The position numbers and the translations under genes were made by a program. Below are positions 45,861 through 56,344 of a stretch of DNA of 64,000 nt, one piece after another. Location of the stretch: positions 190,660-254,659 of the forward strand of contig NZ_JH594605.1 in assembly GCF_000243235.1 (NCBI RefSeq), given 5' to 3'. This DNA comes from Gillisia limnaea DSM 15749 (lineage in GTDB: Bacteria > Bacteroidota > Bacteroidia > Flavobacteriales > Flavobacteriaceae). Below the pieces are notes generated by a model that searched no databases, had not been told where the DNA came from, and saw nothing but the letters and a program-made list of their open reading frames with translations. How positions within the stretch are numbered: the first letter of the stretch is position 1; each line of letters starts with the position of its first letter.

Positions 45861-46028
45861 AGTGGAAAGATTTCATTTCAAATAATTAAATTATACTGGT
45901 AAACAACTTAATTACAATCATTTATAGTTAGAACACAAAAAATAAAAAAAACGTAACTTCCTCTCGTTATTTTTCCTAGCTACCCTACTGGTTAATTTAA
46001 TTTTTATAAACAAACAAGTAAAACAGGT

Positions 46029-48869
46029 ATGAAAAAAATTGTAATGAATTCTATCGCTGCCCTTTTGTTTATTTCCGCAGGAAATAGTTTTGCACAGGTA
46101 GACGGTAAAAATGAGGTGAAAAAACTTCCTTCGGAAAACATTCCTACAGATCCTAATGTAAAAATAGGCAAGCTGGAAAATGGTCTCACCTACTACATCC
46201 GGAACAACGGTAAACCCGAGGACAAGGTGGAATTACGCCTTGCCATCAATGCAGGGTCTATCCTTGAAAATGAAGATCAGCAAGGACTTGCTCACTTTGT
46301 GGAGCATATGAACTTTAACGGAACTAAAAACTTTGAGAAAAATGAACTTGTAGATTACCTACAAAGTATAGGGGTGAAATTTGGTGCCGATCTTAATGCG
46401 TACACAGGATTTGATGAAACAGTTTACATTCTACCAATTCCAAGTGATAATTCAGAAACCTTGGAAAAAGGGTTCCAGATCCTTGAAGACTGGGCGCACA
46501 ATGCGTTAATGACAGATAAGGACATCGACGAGGAACGAGGTGTAGTAATGGAAGAATACCGACTTGGCCTTGGACCAGATAAGCGAATGATGACGGAATA
46601 TTTACCTAAACTTATGTACGGGTCCCAATATGCTGAAAGACTTCCTATTGGAAAACAAGAAGTTATAGAAAACGCCGATTATGAAACGGTAAGAAATTAT
46701 TATAAAGATTGGTACCGGCCAGATTTAATGGCTGTAGTAGCAGTAGGAGATCTGGATCCCGAAGTGATGGAACAAAAGATCAAAGATCATTTTTCAAAAC
46801 TTATACCGGTTGAGAACGCTCGGGAACGAAAAGTGTTCGATCTTCCAAATCACGATGAAACTTTTGTAGCAATAGCTTCAGATAAGGAAGCTCCATTTAG
46901 CCAGGTACGGGTTTATTACAAAGACCTTGAAAACGCTAAAGATATAGTTACTACGAACGATTACAGAGATCAGTTGGTTAAAAATCTTTTCTCTACCATG
47001 ATAAATAACCGTCTGGACGAACTTCGTAATAGTGCAAACCCACCCTTTACCTATGGATTTTCAAGCTATGGAGGAACCTATGCAAGGTCCAAGAATGCAT
47101 ACCAGTCATTTGCAATGAGCGGAGCCGGCGAGCAGTTAAAATCTCTTCGCGCATTACTTGAAGAAAACGAACGTGTAAAACGTTTTGGCTTTAATTCGGG
47201 TGAACTGGAAAGGGCTAAAAAAGAATATCTTGCCCAGCTGGACCGTCAGTTCAAAGACCGCGACAAGCAGGAAAGTGGTAGGATCGTTGGCTCCTATGTA
47301 AGTCATTACCTATCGAATGCTCCAATTCCTGGAATTGAATGGGTTTCGCAATTTGCCGGAGCTACCCTACCTGGAATAAAGCTTGAAGAAGTAAACAAAC
47401 TTATCAATGATTTTCTTCACGAGGAAAACCGGGTAATCATTCTTACCGGACCAGAAAAAGAAGATATCACTCAGGTAAAAGAGGAGGAAGTTTTGGCCTT
47501 GCTTAAAGAGGTAGAGAATTCTGAAATTGAAGCTTATCAGGAATCAGACATTCGCGAGAACTTAATTACCAATGCTCCTAAGGCAGGAACAATTAAAAAA
47601 GTTGAAAGCAACGATAAAGTTGGATTCAAGAAGCTGTTGCTTAGCAATGGCGCTACTGTAGTGTATAAAAATACTGATTTTAAAAACGATGAAATTTTAT
47701 TTTCTGCATATAGCCCCGGTGGAACATCGTTGTATTCAGATGAGGATTATCTTAATACAGGATTTGCCAATAGCGGCTTAGCTGAAGCTGGTATTGCAGA
47801 CCTCTCTCTAAACGATATGAGTAAAATGATGAGTGGGAAGTTGGTTTCTGTTAGCCCAAATATCGGAAGTATTTCTGAAGGTTTTAATGGATCCTCGACG
47901 CCTCAGGATTTGGAAACTTTGTTCCAGATGGTACATTTATATTTTACAGATCTCAATAAAGATGAAGAAGCTTATAATTCATTTGTGACCAAGCAGAAAA
48001 ATTTTCTTGGAAACTTATTATCCAATCCCAATTTCTATTTTCAAAATGAGCTGGGAAAATTTAGAAACGAAGGAAATTCCCGTTACTTAGGATTTCCAAC
48101 TCCTGAAGCTTTTGACAGCCAAAACTATGATCTTGCTTATGAGAAATATAAGGAACGTTTTTCCAATGCTGGAGATTTCACCTTCTATTTTGTGGGTAAT
48201 ATAGATGAAGCAAAATTAAAGGAATTTGCCTCAACGTACCTTGCCAGCCTGCCATCCAGTGCTAAAAAAGAAGAATATAAGGTACCGGAATTTAGAGAAG
48301 TTGATGAATATCGCAAAAAGGTGATCAATAAAGGAACCGACCCTAAAAGCCAGGTTACTATTCTTTGGAATGGGGAAACAGATTATAATCAAGAAGAAGA
48401 TTTTGCCCTTGAAGCATTGGGAGAGGTCCTAACCATAAAACTCGTAGAACAACTTCGGGAAGAGGAAGGTGGAGTTTATGGTGTTGGAGCCAGAGGAAGT
48501 ATGGCCAAAATTCCTTATGGATCCTACAACTTCAGCATTTCTTTCCCTTGTGGGCCAGAGAATGTAGATAAATTGACTGCAGCCGCATTAAAGGAAGTAG
48601 AAAAAATTAAAAAGGAAGGCCCTTCAGAAAAGGATCTGGCTAAAATAAAAGAATCCCTTTTATTGAACAGAAAAGAAAGCATTAAGCAAAACCGTTTCTG
48701 GCTAAACCAACTATCTGCTGCAGATAGGGAAGAAAAAGACATAAATGAACTGCTGCAATTTGAAGAAAAAGTTGCTGCACTCACGGTTAAAGATGTAAAG
48801 GATGTTGCCAATACTTTTTTAAATGACAAGTACCTTTTAGGCATACTGATGCCGGAAGAAATAGAATAG
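46029..48869 (+). CDS. M16-family zinc metallopeptidase (PqqL-like)
   Basis: 946 residues with a signal peptide (ending NSFAQ) and two M16 halves. The inverted zinc motif HFVEH (His89, Glu92, His93) with a later Glu in EERGVVMEEYR is in the N-terminal half; the C-terminal half (from about 540) is the inactive M16 copy (NGATVVYKNTDFKNDEILFS). Periplasmic peptidase by signal. Stands alone. Confidence 0.92.
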   Translation: MKKIVMNSIAALLFISAGNSFAQVDGKNEVKKLPSENIPTDPNVKIGKLENGLTYYIRNNGKPEDKVELRLAINAGSILENEDQQGLAHFVEHMNFNGTKNFEKNELVDYLQSIGVKFGADLNAYTGFDETVYILPIPSDNSETLEKGFQILEDWAHNALMTDKDIDEERGVVMEEYRLGLGPDKRMMTEYLPKLMYGSQYAERLPIGKQEVIENADYETVRNYYKDWYRPDLMAVVAVGDLDPEVMEQKIKDHFSKLIPVENARERKVFDLPNHDETFVAIASDKEAPFSQVRVYYKDLENAKDIVTTNDYRDQLVKNLFSTMINNRLDELRNSANPPFTYGFSSYGGTYARSKNAYQSFAMSGAGEQLKSLRALLEENERVKRFGFNSGELERAKKEYLAQLDRQFKDRDKQESGRIVGSYVSHYLSNAPIPGIEWVSQFAGATLPGIKLEEVNKLINDFLHEENRVIILTGPEKEDITQVKEEEVLALLKEVENSEIEAYQESDIRENLITNAPKAGTIKKVESNDKVGFKKLLLSNGATVVYKNTDFKNDEILFSAYSPGGTSLYSDEDYLNTGFANSGLAEAGIADLSLNDMSKMMSGKLVSVSPNIGSISEGFNGSSTPQDLETLFQMVHLYFTDLNKDEEAYNSFVTKQKNFLGNLLSNPNFYFQNELGKFRNEGNSRYLGFPTPEAFDSQNYDLAYEKYKERFSNAGDFTFYFVGNIDEAKLKEFASTYLASLPSSAKKEEYKVPEFREVDEYRKKVINKGTDPKSQVTILWNGETDYNQEEDFALEALGEVLTIKLVEQLREEEGGVYGVGARGSMAKIPYGSYNFSISFPCGPENVDKLTAAALKEVEKIKKEGPSEKDLAKIKESLLLNRKESIKQNRFWLNQLSAADREEKDINELLQFEEKVAALTVKDVKDVANTFLNDKYLLGILMPEEIE

Positions 48870-48889
48870 TAGAATAAAACCTAATTTAA

Positions 48890-48922
48890 AACCTGACAGG
48901 AATAATCCTGTCAGGTTTTTTT
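48890..48922 (+). terminator. terminator after M16 gene
   Basis: ACCTGACAGGA / TCCTGTCAGGT stem with a TTTTTTT tail, 21 bases after the stop. Confidence 0.88.
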
Positions 48923-49110
48923 GTTCCAGACTGAGTGTAAATCATTTATCTTAAATTAAGTATGTTGAAATCTAAGGGAGTGCAGGTTAATTAAGCCTAA
49001 ATTAAGAAGAAAATCGCATTCCCTATATTTTAATGTATAAGCTGTTAACAAAATCATTTTCTAAACCTGTAATAAATTGTATTTTTACCTTTTAAAACTG
49101 AAGAGAATTA

Positions 49111-49875
49111 ATGGGTAAAATCATTGCTATTGCAAACCAAAAAGGCGGGGTAGGTAAAACTACCACCTCTATAAATCTGGCAGCTTCCCTGGGAGTTCTT
49201 GAGAAAAAAGTTCTATTGATTGATGCAGACCCTCAGGCAAATGCCACTTCAGGGTTAGGAATTGATGTTGAAACCGTAGAGTTTGGGACGTATCAATTGC
49301 TCGAACATTCCATAAAGGCAGAAGAAGCCATCATAAAAACCAGTTCTCCAAATCTTGACATCATCCCTTCTCATATAGATTTGGTGGCTATTGAAATTGA
49401 ATTGGTAGACCAGGATGAAAGGGAATATATGCTTAAAAAGGCCATTACACACCTTAAGAAGAAATATGATTATATCCTTATAGACTGTGCCCCTTCCTTA
49501 GGTCTTTTAACCTTAAATGCCTTAACCGCAGCAGATTCTGTGATAATTCCAATTCAATGTGAATATTTTGCACTTGAGGGGTTAGGGAAATTACTAAACA
49601 CAATAAAAAGTGTTCAGAAGATACACAACAAGAACCTGGATATTGAAGGGCTATTATTAACCATGTATGATTCCAGACTTAGACTGTCAAATCAAGTGGT
49701 AGATGAAGTTCAGAAGCACTTTAATGAGATGGTTTTTACCACAATCATTCAGCGAAATGTGCGTTTAAGTGAAGCACCCAGTTACGGGGAAAGCATCATT
49801 AATTATGATGCAAGCAGCAAAGGGGCAAATAATTATTTGAGCCTGGCGCACGAAATTATAAAGAAAAATTCCTAA
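49111..49875 (+). CDS. parA: chromosome-partitioning ATPase ParA
   Basis: 254 residues. Deviant Walker A KGGVGKTT (11-18), LLIDADPQANATSG, YILIDCAPSLGLLT. DNA-binding ATPase moving ParB-parS complexes. ParB follows 3 bases later. Upstream TACCTTTT resembles a -7 box. Confidence 0.96.
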   Translation: MGKIIAIANQKGGVGKTTTSINLAASLGVLEKKVLLIDADPQANATSGLGIDVETVEFGTYQLLEHSIKAEEAIIKTSSPNLDIIPSHIDLVAIEIELVDQDEREYMLKKAITHLKKKYDYILIDCAPSLGLLTLNALTAADSVIIPIQCEYFALEGLGKLLNTIKSVQKIHNKNLDIEGLLLTMYDSRLRLSNQVVDEVQKHFNEMVFTTIIQRNVRLSEAPSYGESIINYDASSKGANNYLSLAHEIIKKNS

Positions 49876-49878
49876 GAA

Positions 49879-50784
49879 ATGGCGAAAGCTACCAAAAAAC
49901 AAGCATTAGGACGCGGACTTTCGGCATTGCTGAAAGATCCCGATCACGATATAAAATCTGTTGAAGACAAAAATGCCGATAAGTTAGTTGGTCATATTGT
50001 AGAGCTGGATTTAACTTCTATTGAGATGAATCCATTTCAACCAAGAACCAGCTTTAACGAAGAATCACTCCGGGAACTGGCTTCTTCCATCAGGGAGCTT
50101 GGAGTTATTCAGCCTATTACGGTTAGAAAACTTGATTTCAATAAATACCAGTTGGTTTCAGGAGAACGAAGATACCGGGCTTCTGGTTTAATTGGTTTGG
50201 AAACTATTCCCGCATATATTCGCATTGCCAATGATCAGGAATCCCTGGAGATGGCTTTGGTTGAAAATATTCAGCGTCAGGATCTGGATCCTATTGAGAT
50301 TGCAATTTCTTATCAGCGATTACTGGACGAAATAAACCTTACTCAGGAACAATTGAGTGACAGGATAGGTAAAAACAGATCTACCATTGCCAACTATTTA
50401 AGGTTACTAAAACTGGATCCTATTATCCAAACCGGAATGCGCGATGGTTTCGTAACTATGGGCCATGGCCGTGCATTGATAAACATTGAAAATACTCAAA
50501 TTCAACTCGATATCTACGAGAAAATTCTTGAGAAATCCCTTTCTGTAAGGGAAACCGAAAAACTGGTAAGAGAATTGAACGGTGTTGAGTCTAAGGAAAA
50601 AACCACTTCGAAAGAAAAACCCCTGCCGCAGAATCTCAAAAAGGGGATAAAAGAATTTTCAGATTATTTGGGAGCCAAAGTGGATATTAAAGTGGCTCAA
50701 AAGGGAAAAGGAAAACTTATAATTCCATTTACTTCCGAAGAAGATTTTCAACGTATTAAAAAACTCATCCAGGGTGAGAATTAA
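49879..50784 (+). CDS. parB: chromosome-partitioning protein ParB
   Basis: 301 residues. ParB/Srx CTPase domain with GERRYRA (about 95-101) and ENIQRQDLDPIE; helix-turn-helix (LTQEQLSDRIGKNRSTIANYL). Binds parS and loads SMC. The gene overlaps the next one by 11 bases. Confidence 0.96.
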   Translation: MAKATKKQALGRGLSALLKDPDHDIKSVEDKNADKLVGHIVELDLTSIEMNPFQPRTSFNEESLRELASSIRELGVIQPITVRKLDFNKYQLVSGERRYRASGLIGLETIPAYIRIANDQESLEMALVENIQRQDLDPIEIAISYQRLLDEINLTQEQLSDRIGKNRSTIANYLRLLKLDPIIQTGMRDGFVTMGHGRALINIENTQIQLDIYEKILEKSLSVRETEKLVRELNGVESKEKTTSKEKPLPQNLKKGIKEFSDYLGAKVDIKVAQKGKGKLIIPFTSEEDFQRIKKLIQGEN

Positions 50785-51376
50785 ATTCATTTTTTCGATG
50801 GTATTTTCCTTAATGCTCTCCAGTTTGCTGGTGGCTCAGGAAGAGGATACACTTTTGGTGGAAACTGCTGCTGATACTATCGTTAAAAAGGATAAAGATT
50901 ACAAACCCTACAATGCCCTTGCGCCCGCGAAAGCTGCTTTTTATTCTGCTATTTTACCTGGGTTAGGGCAGGCATACAACGGGAAATACTGGAAAATCCC
51001 AATAGCCTATGCCGGATTAGGAGCCGGTATTTATTTTGTCATTGAAAATGATAAACAATTGGATAGATATCGAAGTGCTTATAAAAGAAGACTTGCAGGT
51101 TTTAATGATGACGAATTCTCGAACCCAAATCCCGATGGACCTCCGCGAGTTTCAACCGATGGATTGATTCGGGCTCAAAAATTGTTTAGGCGCAATAAAG
51201 AACTGGCTCTTTTGGTTACAGCCGGCATCTATGCCCTTAATATTATTGATGCAAACGTAGATGCCCATTTACAACAGTTCAATGTAAGTGAGGATTTGTC
51301 CCTTAGGCCCGGAGTAAATTTTGATCAATTTACCGGTAAGACAGGTTATGGACTTACACTCAATTTTAATTTTTAA
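50774..51376 (+). CDS. DUF5683 membrane protein
   Basis: 200 residues with GTG start overlapping parB; an ATG at 50798 is an alternative. Signal peptide (MVFSLMLSSLLVAQ), then a conserved region ALAPAKAAFYSAILPGLGQA and YNGKYWKIPIAYAGLGAGIYF, the DUF5683 core. Located in the conserved parAB-dapB-lepB cluster of Bacteroidota. Role unknown, envelope-linked. Confidence 0.85.
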   Translation: MRIKFIFSMVFSLMLSSLLVAQEEDTLLVETAADTIVKKDKDYKPYNALAPAKAAFYSAILPGLGQAYNGKYWKIPIAYAGLGAGIYFVIENDKQLDRYRSAYKRRLAGFNDDEFSNPNPDGPPRVSTDGLIRAQKLFRRNKELALLVTAGIYALNIIDANVDAHLQQFNVSEDLSLRPGVNFDQFTGKTGYGLTLNFNF

Positions 51377-51447
51377 CAAAGCTCTTCAACTTAGAGGATC
51401 CAAAACAAAACTTCTGATTCTTCAGGGGAATTTTAATAAACATATCT

Positions 51448-52152
51448 ATGAAAATTGCACTCTCCGGTTACGGTAAAATGGGAAAAACCATTGAAAAGAT
51501 AGCTCTAGGCAGGGGGCATGAGATCGTGCTCAAAATTTCAGAAAATATTGAAGAGTATAATTTGAGCGAAGCTGAAATAGTTATTGATTTCAGCATTCCA
51601 ACAGTTGCCTTAAAAAATATCACAACCTGTTTCCAGAATAAGTTACCTGTTGTTAGTGGGACCACAGGATGGCTTAAGGATTATGAAAAAGCTGTTCAAG
51701 TTTGTAACGAAGAAAATTCGGGTTTTATATATGCTTCAAATTTTAGTATTGGCGTTAACTTGTTTTTTGAATTAAACGAGAAACTGGCGAAAATGATGGA
51801 TGGTTTTAAGGATTATTCAGTAGAAATTGAAGAGATCCACCATACTCAAAAACTGGATGCTCCAAGCGGAACAGCGATAAGCCTGGCCCAGCAAATAATA
51901 AACAATTCCTCTAAGGATGGATGGGAACTGGACAAGGCAAAAGAGAATGAGATCCCTATTTACGCTAAACGAATTGAAAATGTTCCCGGAACACATAGGG
52001 TTTCATATAATTCTGAGGTGGATTCCATAGAGATCAAACATACTGCACATTCCAGAGAAGGTTTTGCTTTGGGTGCTGTTATCGCAGCAGAATGGCTTTT
52101 CAATAAAAAGGGAGTTTATACTATGAAGGATGTTCTTTCCGGTTTAAGCTAA
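51448..52152 (+). CDS. dapB: 4-hydroxy-tetrahydrodipicolinate reductase
   Basis: 234 residues. N-terminal NAD(P) motif GYGKMGKTI, VVSGTTGW, ASNFSIGVNLFF, EIHHTQKLDAPSGTA (catalytic HH and Lys). Second step after dihydrodipicolinate synthase in the lysine/DAP pathway. Sits between DUF5683 and lepB. Confidence 0.96.
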   Translation: MKIALSGYGKMGKTIEKIALGRGHEIVLKISENIEEYNLSEAEIVIDFSIPTVALKNITTCFQNKLPVVSGTTGWLKDYEKAVQVCNEENSGFIYASNFSIGVNLFFELNEKLAKMMDGFKDYSVEIEEIHHTQKLDAPSGTAISLAQQIINNSSKDGWELDKAKENEIPIYAKRIENVPGTHRVSYNSEVDSIEIKHTAHSREGFALGAVIAAEWLFNKKGVYTMKDVLSGLS

Positions 52153-52208
52153 TTTTTTGTAACAGATATGTCTGAACACACACTAATATTCAGTAAATAA
52201 TTTATACT

Positions 52209-53768
52209 ATGACGTTCACCCAATGGTTTTTGTTCATCATCCTGGTCCAGGTAGTTCATTTTTTAGGAACCTGGAAACTCTACATCAAGGCAGGCAGAAA
52301 GGGCTGGGAAGCTGCAATTCCCATTTATAATGCGGTGATCCTAATGAAAATAATAAACAGGCCATGGTGGTGGACCATACTATTGTTTATTCCTGTTGTA
52401 AACCTGATCATGTTCCCTGTAATTTGGGTGGAGACCATTCGTAGCTTTGGCAGGCACAGCACCTGGGAAACATTTCTGGTAATACTTACAGGTGGACTTT
52501 ATATTTATTACCTTAATTATGTTGCAGATGTTACCTATATTCAGGAAAGGAGTCTTAAACCAAGAACGAGTGCAGGAGAATGGATAAGCTCTGTGCTTTT
52601 TGCGGTTATTGCAGCAACGCTGGTTCACACTTACCTTATTCAGCCGTTTACAATACCTACATCTTCCCTTGAAAAAACACTGCTGGTTGGGGATTTCCTT
52701 TTTGTGAGCAAATTTCACTACGGAGCAAGAACACCTTTAACCGCAGTTGCTTTTCCTATGGTTCATGATACGATCCCGGTTGCAAATGTAAAATCATACC
52801 TGGAAAAACCTCAAATACCCTATTTCAGGCTCCCTGGTTTTCAGGATATTGAAAGAAACGACATTGTTGTGTTTAACTGGCCGGTAGATACCATGAGAAA
52901 CATGTATTATACCGATAAGTATTATTATAAACCAATAGACAAGAAAACCAACTATGTGAAGCGTGCAGTTGGGGTTCCCGGGGATTCCCTTCAAATCATC
53001 GACGGAAAAATCCATATTGATTCCCAACCACTGGAATTGCCGGAAAGAGCACGGCCACAGTTCTCTTATGAGGGAACAACTAAAGGGCAGGCATTTGATT
53101 ATAATTATTTATATGAACGCTATGATATAACCGATCCTTATGGTTATAATCCCAACAACAATACATTCCGGATAAATCTTACCGAAGAAGCCTATTCAAA
53201 ATTTAAAAACCATCCCAATGTAGCTACCATTCAAAGAGTGATAGATTCTGTTGGAAGAGAGGCAGATATTTTCCCGTCAAGTCAGGATATATCCTGGAAT
53301 CGTGACAATTTTGGTCCCATTTACATTCCTAAAAAAGGGGTAACGATTCCAATCACACAGAAATCACTTCCTTTTTACAAAAGAATCATTGAGGTGTATG
53401 AAGGTTCGGAACTGGGAATAGAAAATAAAATTAGCCAGAACGGCACACAGATCCTGCTAAATGGATCAACTATAGAATCGTACACCTTCAAGCAGGATTA
53501 TTACTGGATGATGGGAGATAACAGGCATAATAGCTTAGACAGCCGCTATTTTGGTTATGTGCCCGAAAATCATGTGGTTGGAAAACCTGTTTTCATCTGG
53601 ATGAGCTGGGATGCCAATGGTAAAGGTTTTTTTGATAAAATAAGATGGGAACGAATGTTCACCACAGTAAAAGGAGGTGGAACTCCAATATCCTATTTAC
53701 CCTATTTTCTTATAGTAGTGGTTATTTTAATAGCATATAATTTTTTCAAAAAAAGAAGGGATTCTTAA
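52209..53768 (+). CDS. lepB: signal peptidase I
   Basis: 519 residues, longer than the E. coli enzyme because of a multi-helix N-terminal extension (about 1-110, DUF5684-like) typical in Bacteroidota. Catalytic Ser in IPTSSLEKTLLVGD (about 158), Lys in YVKRAVGVPGDSLQ (about 250); MMGDNRHNSLDSRYFG near the end. Cleaves Sec/Tat signal peptides in the inner membrane. Confidence 0.95.
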   Translation: MTFTQWFLFIILVQVVHFLGTWKLYIKAGRKGWEAAIPIYNAVILMKIINRPWWWTILLFIPVVNLIMFPVIWVETIRSFGRHSTWETFLVILTGGLYIYYLNYVADVTYIQERSLKPRTSAGEWISSVLFAVIAATLVHTYLIQPFTIPTSSLEKTLLVGDFLFVSKFHYGARTPLTAVAFPMVHDTIPVANVKSYLEKPQIPYFRLPGFQDIERNDIVVFNWPVDTMRNMYYTDKYYYKPIDKKTNYVKRAVGVPGDSLQIIDGKIHIDSQPLELPERARPQFSYEGTTKGQAFDYNYLYERYDITDPYGYNPNNNTFRINLTEEAYSKFKNHPNVATIQRVIDSVGREADIFPSSQDISWNRDNFGPIYIPKKGVTIPITQKSLPFYKRIIEVYEGSELGIENKISQNGTQILLNGSTIESYTFKQDYYWMMGDNRHNSLDSRYFGYVPENHVVGKPVFIWMSWDANGKGFFDKIRWERMFTTVKGGGTPISYLPYFLIVVVILIAYNFFKKRRDS

Positions 53769-53785
53769 TTTTCAGAAACTATAAG

Positions 53786-54406
53786 ATGCAGGAAATTTTA
53801 CTACATCTCCCCTACTTCGGACCGGTTTCCCATTTTAGGGAGCTGGTAAAACCTGCTGGTATTTGTTTTGAAAATGAAGATAATTATCAAAAACAAACCT
53901 ATAGAAACCGCATGTATATTTACGGTGCAAATGGAAAATTACTGCTTAATATTCCTGTAAAACACCTTCCTAAATCCAAGCAAAGGCAGCATCAAAAATA
54001 TAGAGATATCAAGATAGAGAAAGATCTTAAGTGGCAAAAACAGCATTGGAAATCATTAAAATCTGCCTATCAAACATCCCCGTTCTTCGAGTTTTATGAA
54101 TATGAAATAGCTCCCCTTTACCTTAAAGATTATAATTTCCTAATGGATTTTAATTACGATTGTTTTGATGTTATTCGCAGTTGCCTCCAGTTGGAGATCG
54201 ATTTTAAAAAAACTGAGGAATATTTTAATGATGCTAACGACTTCATCGATAAGCGGGATCTTATCAACGCTAAAAAAAATATCGAAATTCCGGAGTATGT
54301 CCAGGTTTTTCAGGATAAATTTGGGTTTTTATCCAATCTTTCCATTTTAGATCTTCTCTTCAATGAAGGCCCTAATACGACCAATTATTTAAAAAGCCTT
54401 AAGTAG
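53786..54406 (+). CDS. WbqC-like family protein
   Basis: 206 residues. LHLPYFGPVSHF near the start, then FENEDNYQKQTYRNRMYI, WQKQHWKSLKSAYQTSPFFE (about 77-96), YYEIAPLY type segments: the WbqC family. Member roles are tied to polysaccharide or small-molecule modification but not settled. 17 bases after lepB. Confidence 0.85.
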   Translation: MQEILLHLPYFGPVSHFRELVKPAGICFENEDNYQKQTYRNRMYIYGANGKLLLNIPVKHLPKSKQRQHQKYRDIKIEKDLKWQKQHWKSLKSAYQTSPFFEFYEYEIAPLYLKDYNFLMDFNYDCFDVIRSCLQLEIDFKKTEEYFNDANDFIDKRDLINAKKNIEIPEYVQVFQDKFGFLSNLSILDLLFNEGPNTTNYLKSLK

Positions 54407-54409
54407 CCT

Positions 54410-55435
54410 TTACCATTTAATGTGGCTCATTATTGGAAAATGATCGGATAATTGTTGATCGCTAAAAGTCTCAAAGGAATTTATTTCCAGCTCCTTATCG
54501 ATTAAAAGAAAATCGATGCGCAGAGGAAAATAACTAAGGTCAAAAGATTTTCCAAATCCAGCACCGGCGTCCATAAAGGCATCTTTAAAACGATCTCCTT
54601 TGACGTATTTATAGATATAAGAAAACGCAGTGTTATTGAAGTCTCCTAAAATCAAAGTTTTATAAGGTGATTTGTTAACTTCCACCATCATTAATTCCGC
54701 CTGTTCCTGCTGAAGTTTAAATCCATAGGCAATTCGCCCAACCAACTTTTTTGAATCTCCTTCCTGAAGGTTTTTAATTTCTGGTTTTATATTTAGTGAC
54801 TGAAAATGCACATTAAATATGCGAAGCGTATCCTCATTTTTAACAATATCTACAAAAATTGCATTGTTGTTGCCATTATGAGGAAAATCGACCGAATGTT
54901 CCTTAATGATGGGATACTTCGAAAAAATTGCAGATCCAAACTCTGAATTTTTATCTTTTAACTTTATAAAGCTGTGAGGGTAGATTTCCTTCAGTCCGGA
55001 TACACCCACATAATGCTCTTGAGTAACCAGAATATCAGGATCTTTTTCATTAATAAATTCAGTGATCTTTTTAGGGATCAATTTGTCATTGGTCCAGTTA
55101 TATGCATTGAACATCCGCACATTATAACTCATTATAGAAAGATCCCCGGAGGTTGAGTTATTTATACCCCCAAACTGAATCCAGGAAATAACATTCGAAT
55201 AACCCAGAATTAAAATGATAAGAGACAATAAAAACTGACGTCTAAATCTAATGGCCCATAACAGCATAAAAAGGATGTTTGCCAGTATTAAAACCGGAAC
55301 ACCCAGACTTAATACAGAAAGCAATGGAAATGCAGAGGGGGGTACAAATGGTAATAAATAGGAAAGCAAAAGAGCAAACGCGAACAAAGAATTGACAATA
55401 AACAGGAATTTATCAAATAACCCGAGTTTTCTCAT
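54410..55435 (-). CDS. endonuclease/exonuclease/phosphatase-family membrane protein
   Basis: 341 residues: two to three N-terminal helices (SLFAFALLLSYLLPFVP, LSVLSLGVPVLILANILFML), then an EEP domain: SYNVRMFNAYN, VTQEHYVG, LILGDFNNTAFSY (catalytic Asp/Asn) and LSDHFPIMSHI (His). The domain faces the periplasm. One base separates it from the rhomboid gene upstream. Confidence 0.88.
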   Translation of the reverse strand: MRKLGLFDKFLFIVNSLFAFALLLSYLLPFVPPSAFPLLSVLSLGVPVLILANILFMLLWAIRFRRQFLLSLIILILGYSNVISWIQFGGINNSTSGDLSIMSYNVRMFNAYNWTNDKLIPKKITEFINEKDPDILVTQEHYVGVSGLKEIYPHSFIKLKDKNSEFGSAIFSKYPIIKEHSVDFPHNGNNNAIFVDIVKNEDTLRIFNVHFQSLNIKPEIKNLQEGDSKKLVGRIAYGFKLQQEQAELMMVEVNKSPYKTLILGDFNNTAFSYIYKYVKGDRFKDAFMDAGAGFGKSFDLSYFPLRIDFLLIDKELEINSFETFSDQQLSDHFPIMSHIKW

Positions 55436-56344
55436 TTAATTATCTTTCCCTGCATTAAACAAAAAATCTTTTTCCTGTTTAGTAAGGCTGTCATAGCCGC
55501 TTTTGCTTATTTTATCTAAGATAGAATCGATTTTTTCCTGCTTTTCAGTCTTAGTTATTTTTGAGGAAACAGTTTTTGAAGTGGTTTGCCCGGTTCTTTT
55601 ATAGACTGTGCGCATGATTGGCTTTGATTTTCCAGAGCTTTCAAAAAGGGCAAGAAACCAAATGACTGATTTTTCAAATCCGCTGGCGATATCATTCCCT
55701 TTTGCCAGTTGGGATGAATAAAAATACCCAAATAAAGCTCCTCCCAGGTGTGCCAAATGCCCGCCCGCATTGCCAAAGGGAATTTGAACAACATCCAATA
55801 CCACTAGAAAAGCAGCAATATACCAGAATTTAATATTTCCCAGGATAAGAAGACGTATTCCCATATTGGGAATTCTGGTGGCTATTCCAACCAATACAGC
55901 CATCACCCCGGCAGATGCTCCCAACAAATAAGAACGACCGGTACCCTGAAAGGCAGGAAATAAATTATAGCTCAACATATACACCATCCCACCTACAATC
56001 ACTCCAAGAAAATAAAAGGTGAGCAATTTTTTTGAAGGAAAATAGCTTAGGAAATAATTTCCCGCATAGTAAAGAATAAGCATATTGGATAAAATATGCC
56101 AAATCCCGGAATGCATAAAAGAATACGTGATAATAGACCAGGGTTTAAAAATATATTCCCCCGGTTCTTTGGGAAAAACAAGCCATTCCAATAAAAAATC
56201 TGAAGGCAACTGAAACAAGAAAGCGATGGTTTTAAAAACATAAAACAAAATAAAAACCAACACATTTATGCCTATTAATTTTTCAACTACCGAAGCCGTT
56301 TGAAATTTATGCCTTATTTTATCTGCTGCGCTCATCAATCCCAA
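55436..56344 (-). CDS. rhomboid-family intramembrane protease
   Basis: 302 residues, six helices plus a basic C-terminal tail of about 80 residues ending in a repeat-like KISKSGYDSLTKQEKDF. Catalytic Ser144 in LLGASAGVMAVL and His199 in GGHLAHLGGALFGY. HSGIWHILSNML is the loop-1 pattern. It overlaps the next rhomboid upstream gene by about 10 bases. Confidence 0.92.
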   Translation of the reverse strand: MGLMSAADKIRHKFQTASVVEKLIGINVLVFILFYVFKTIAFLFQLPSDFLLEWLVFPKEPGEYIFKPWSIITYSFMHSGIWHILSNMLILYYAGNYFLSYFPSKKLLTFYFLGVIVGGMVYMLSYNLFPAFQGTGRSYLLGASAGVMAVLVGIATRIPNMGIRLLILGNIKFWYIAAFLVVLDVVQIPFGNAGGHLAHLGGALFGYFYSSQLAKGNDIASGFEKSVIWFLALFESSGKSKPIMRTVYKRTGQTTSKTVSSKITKTEKQEKIDSILDKISKSGYDSLTKQEKDFLFNAGKDN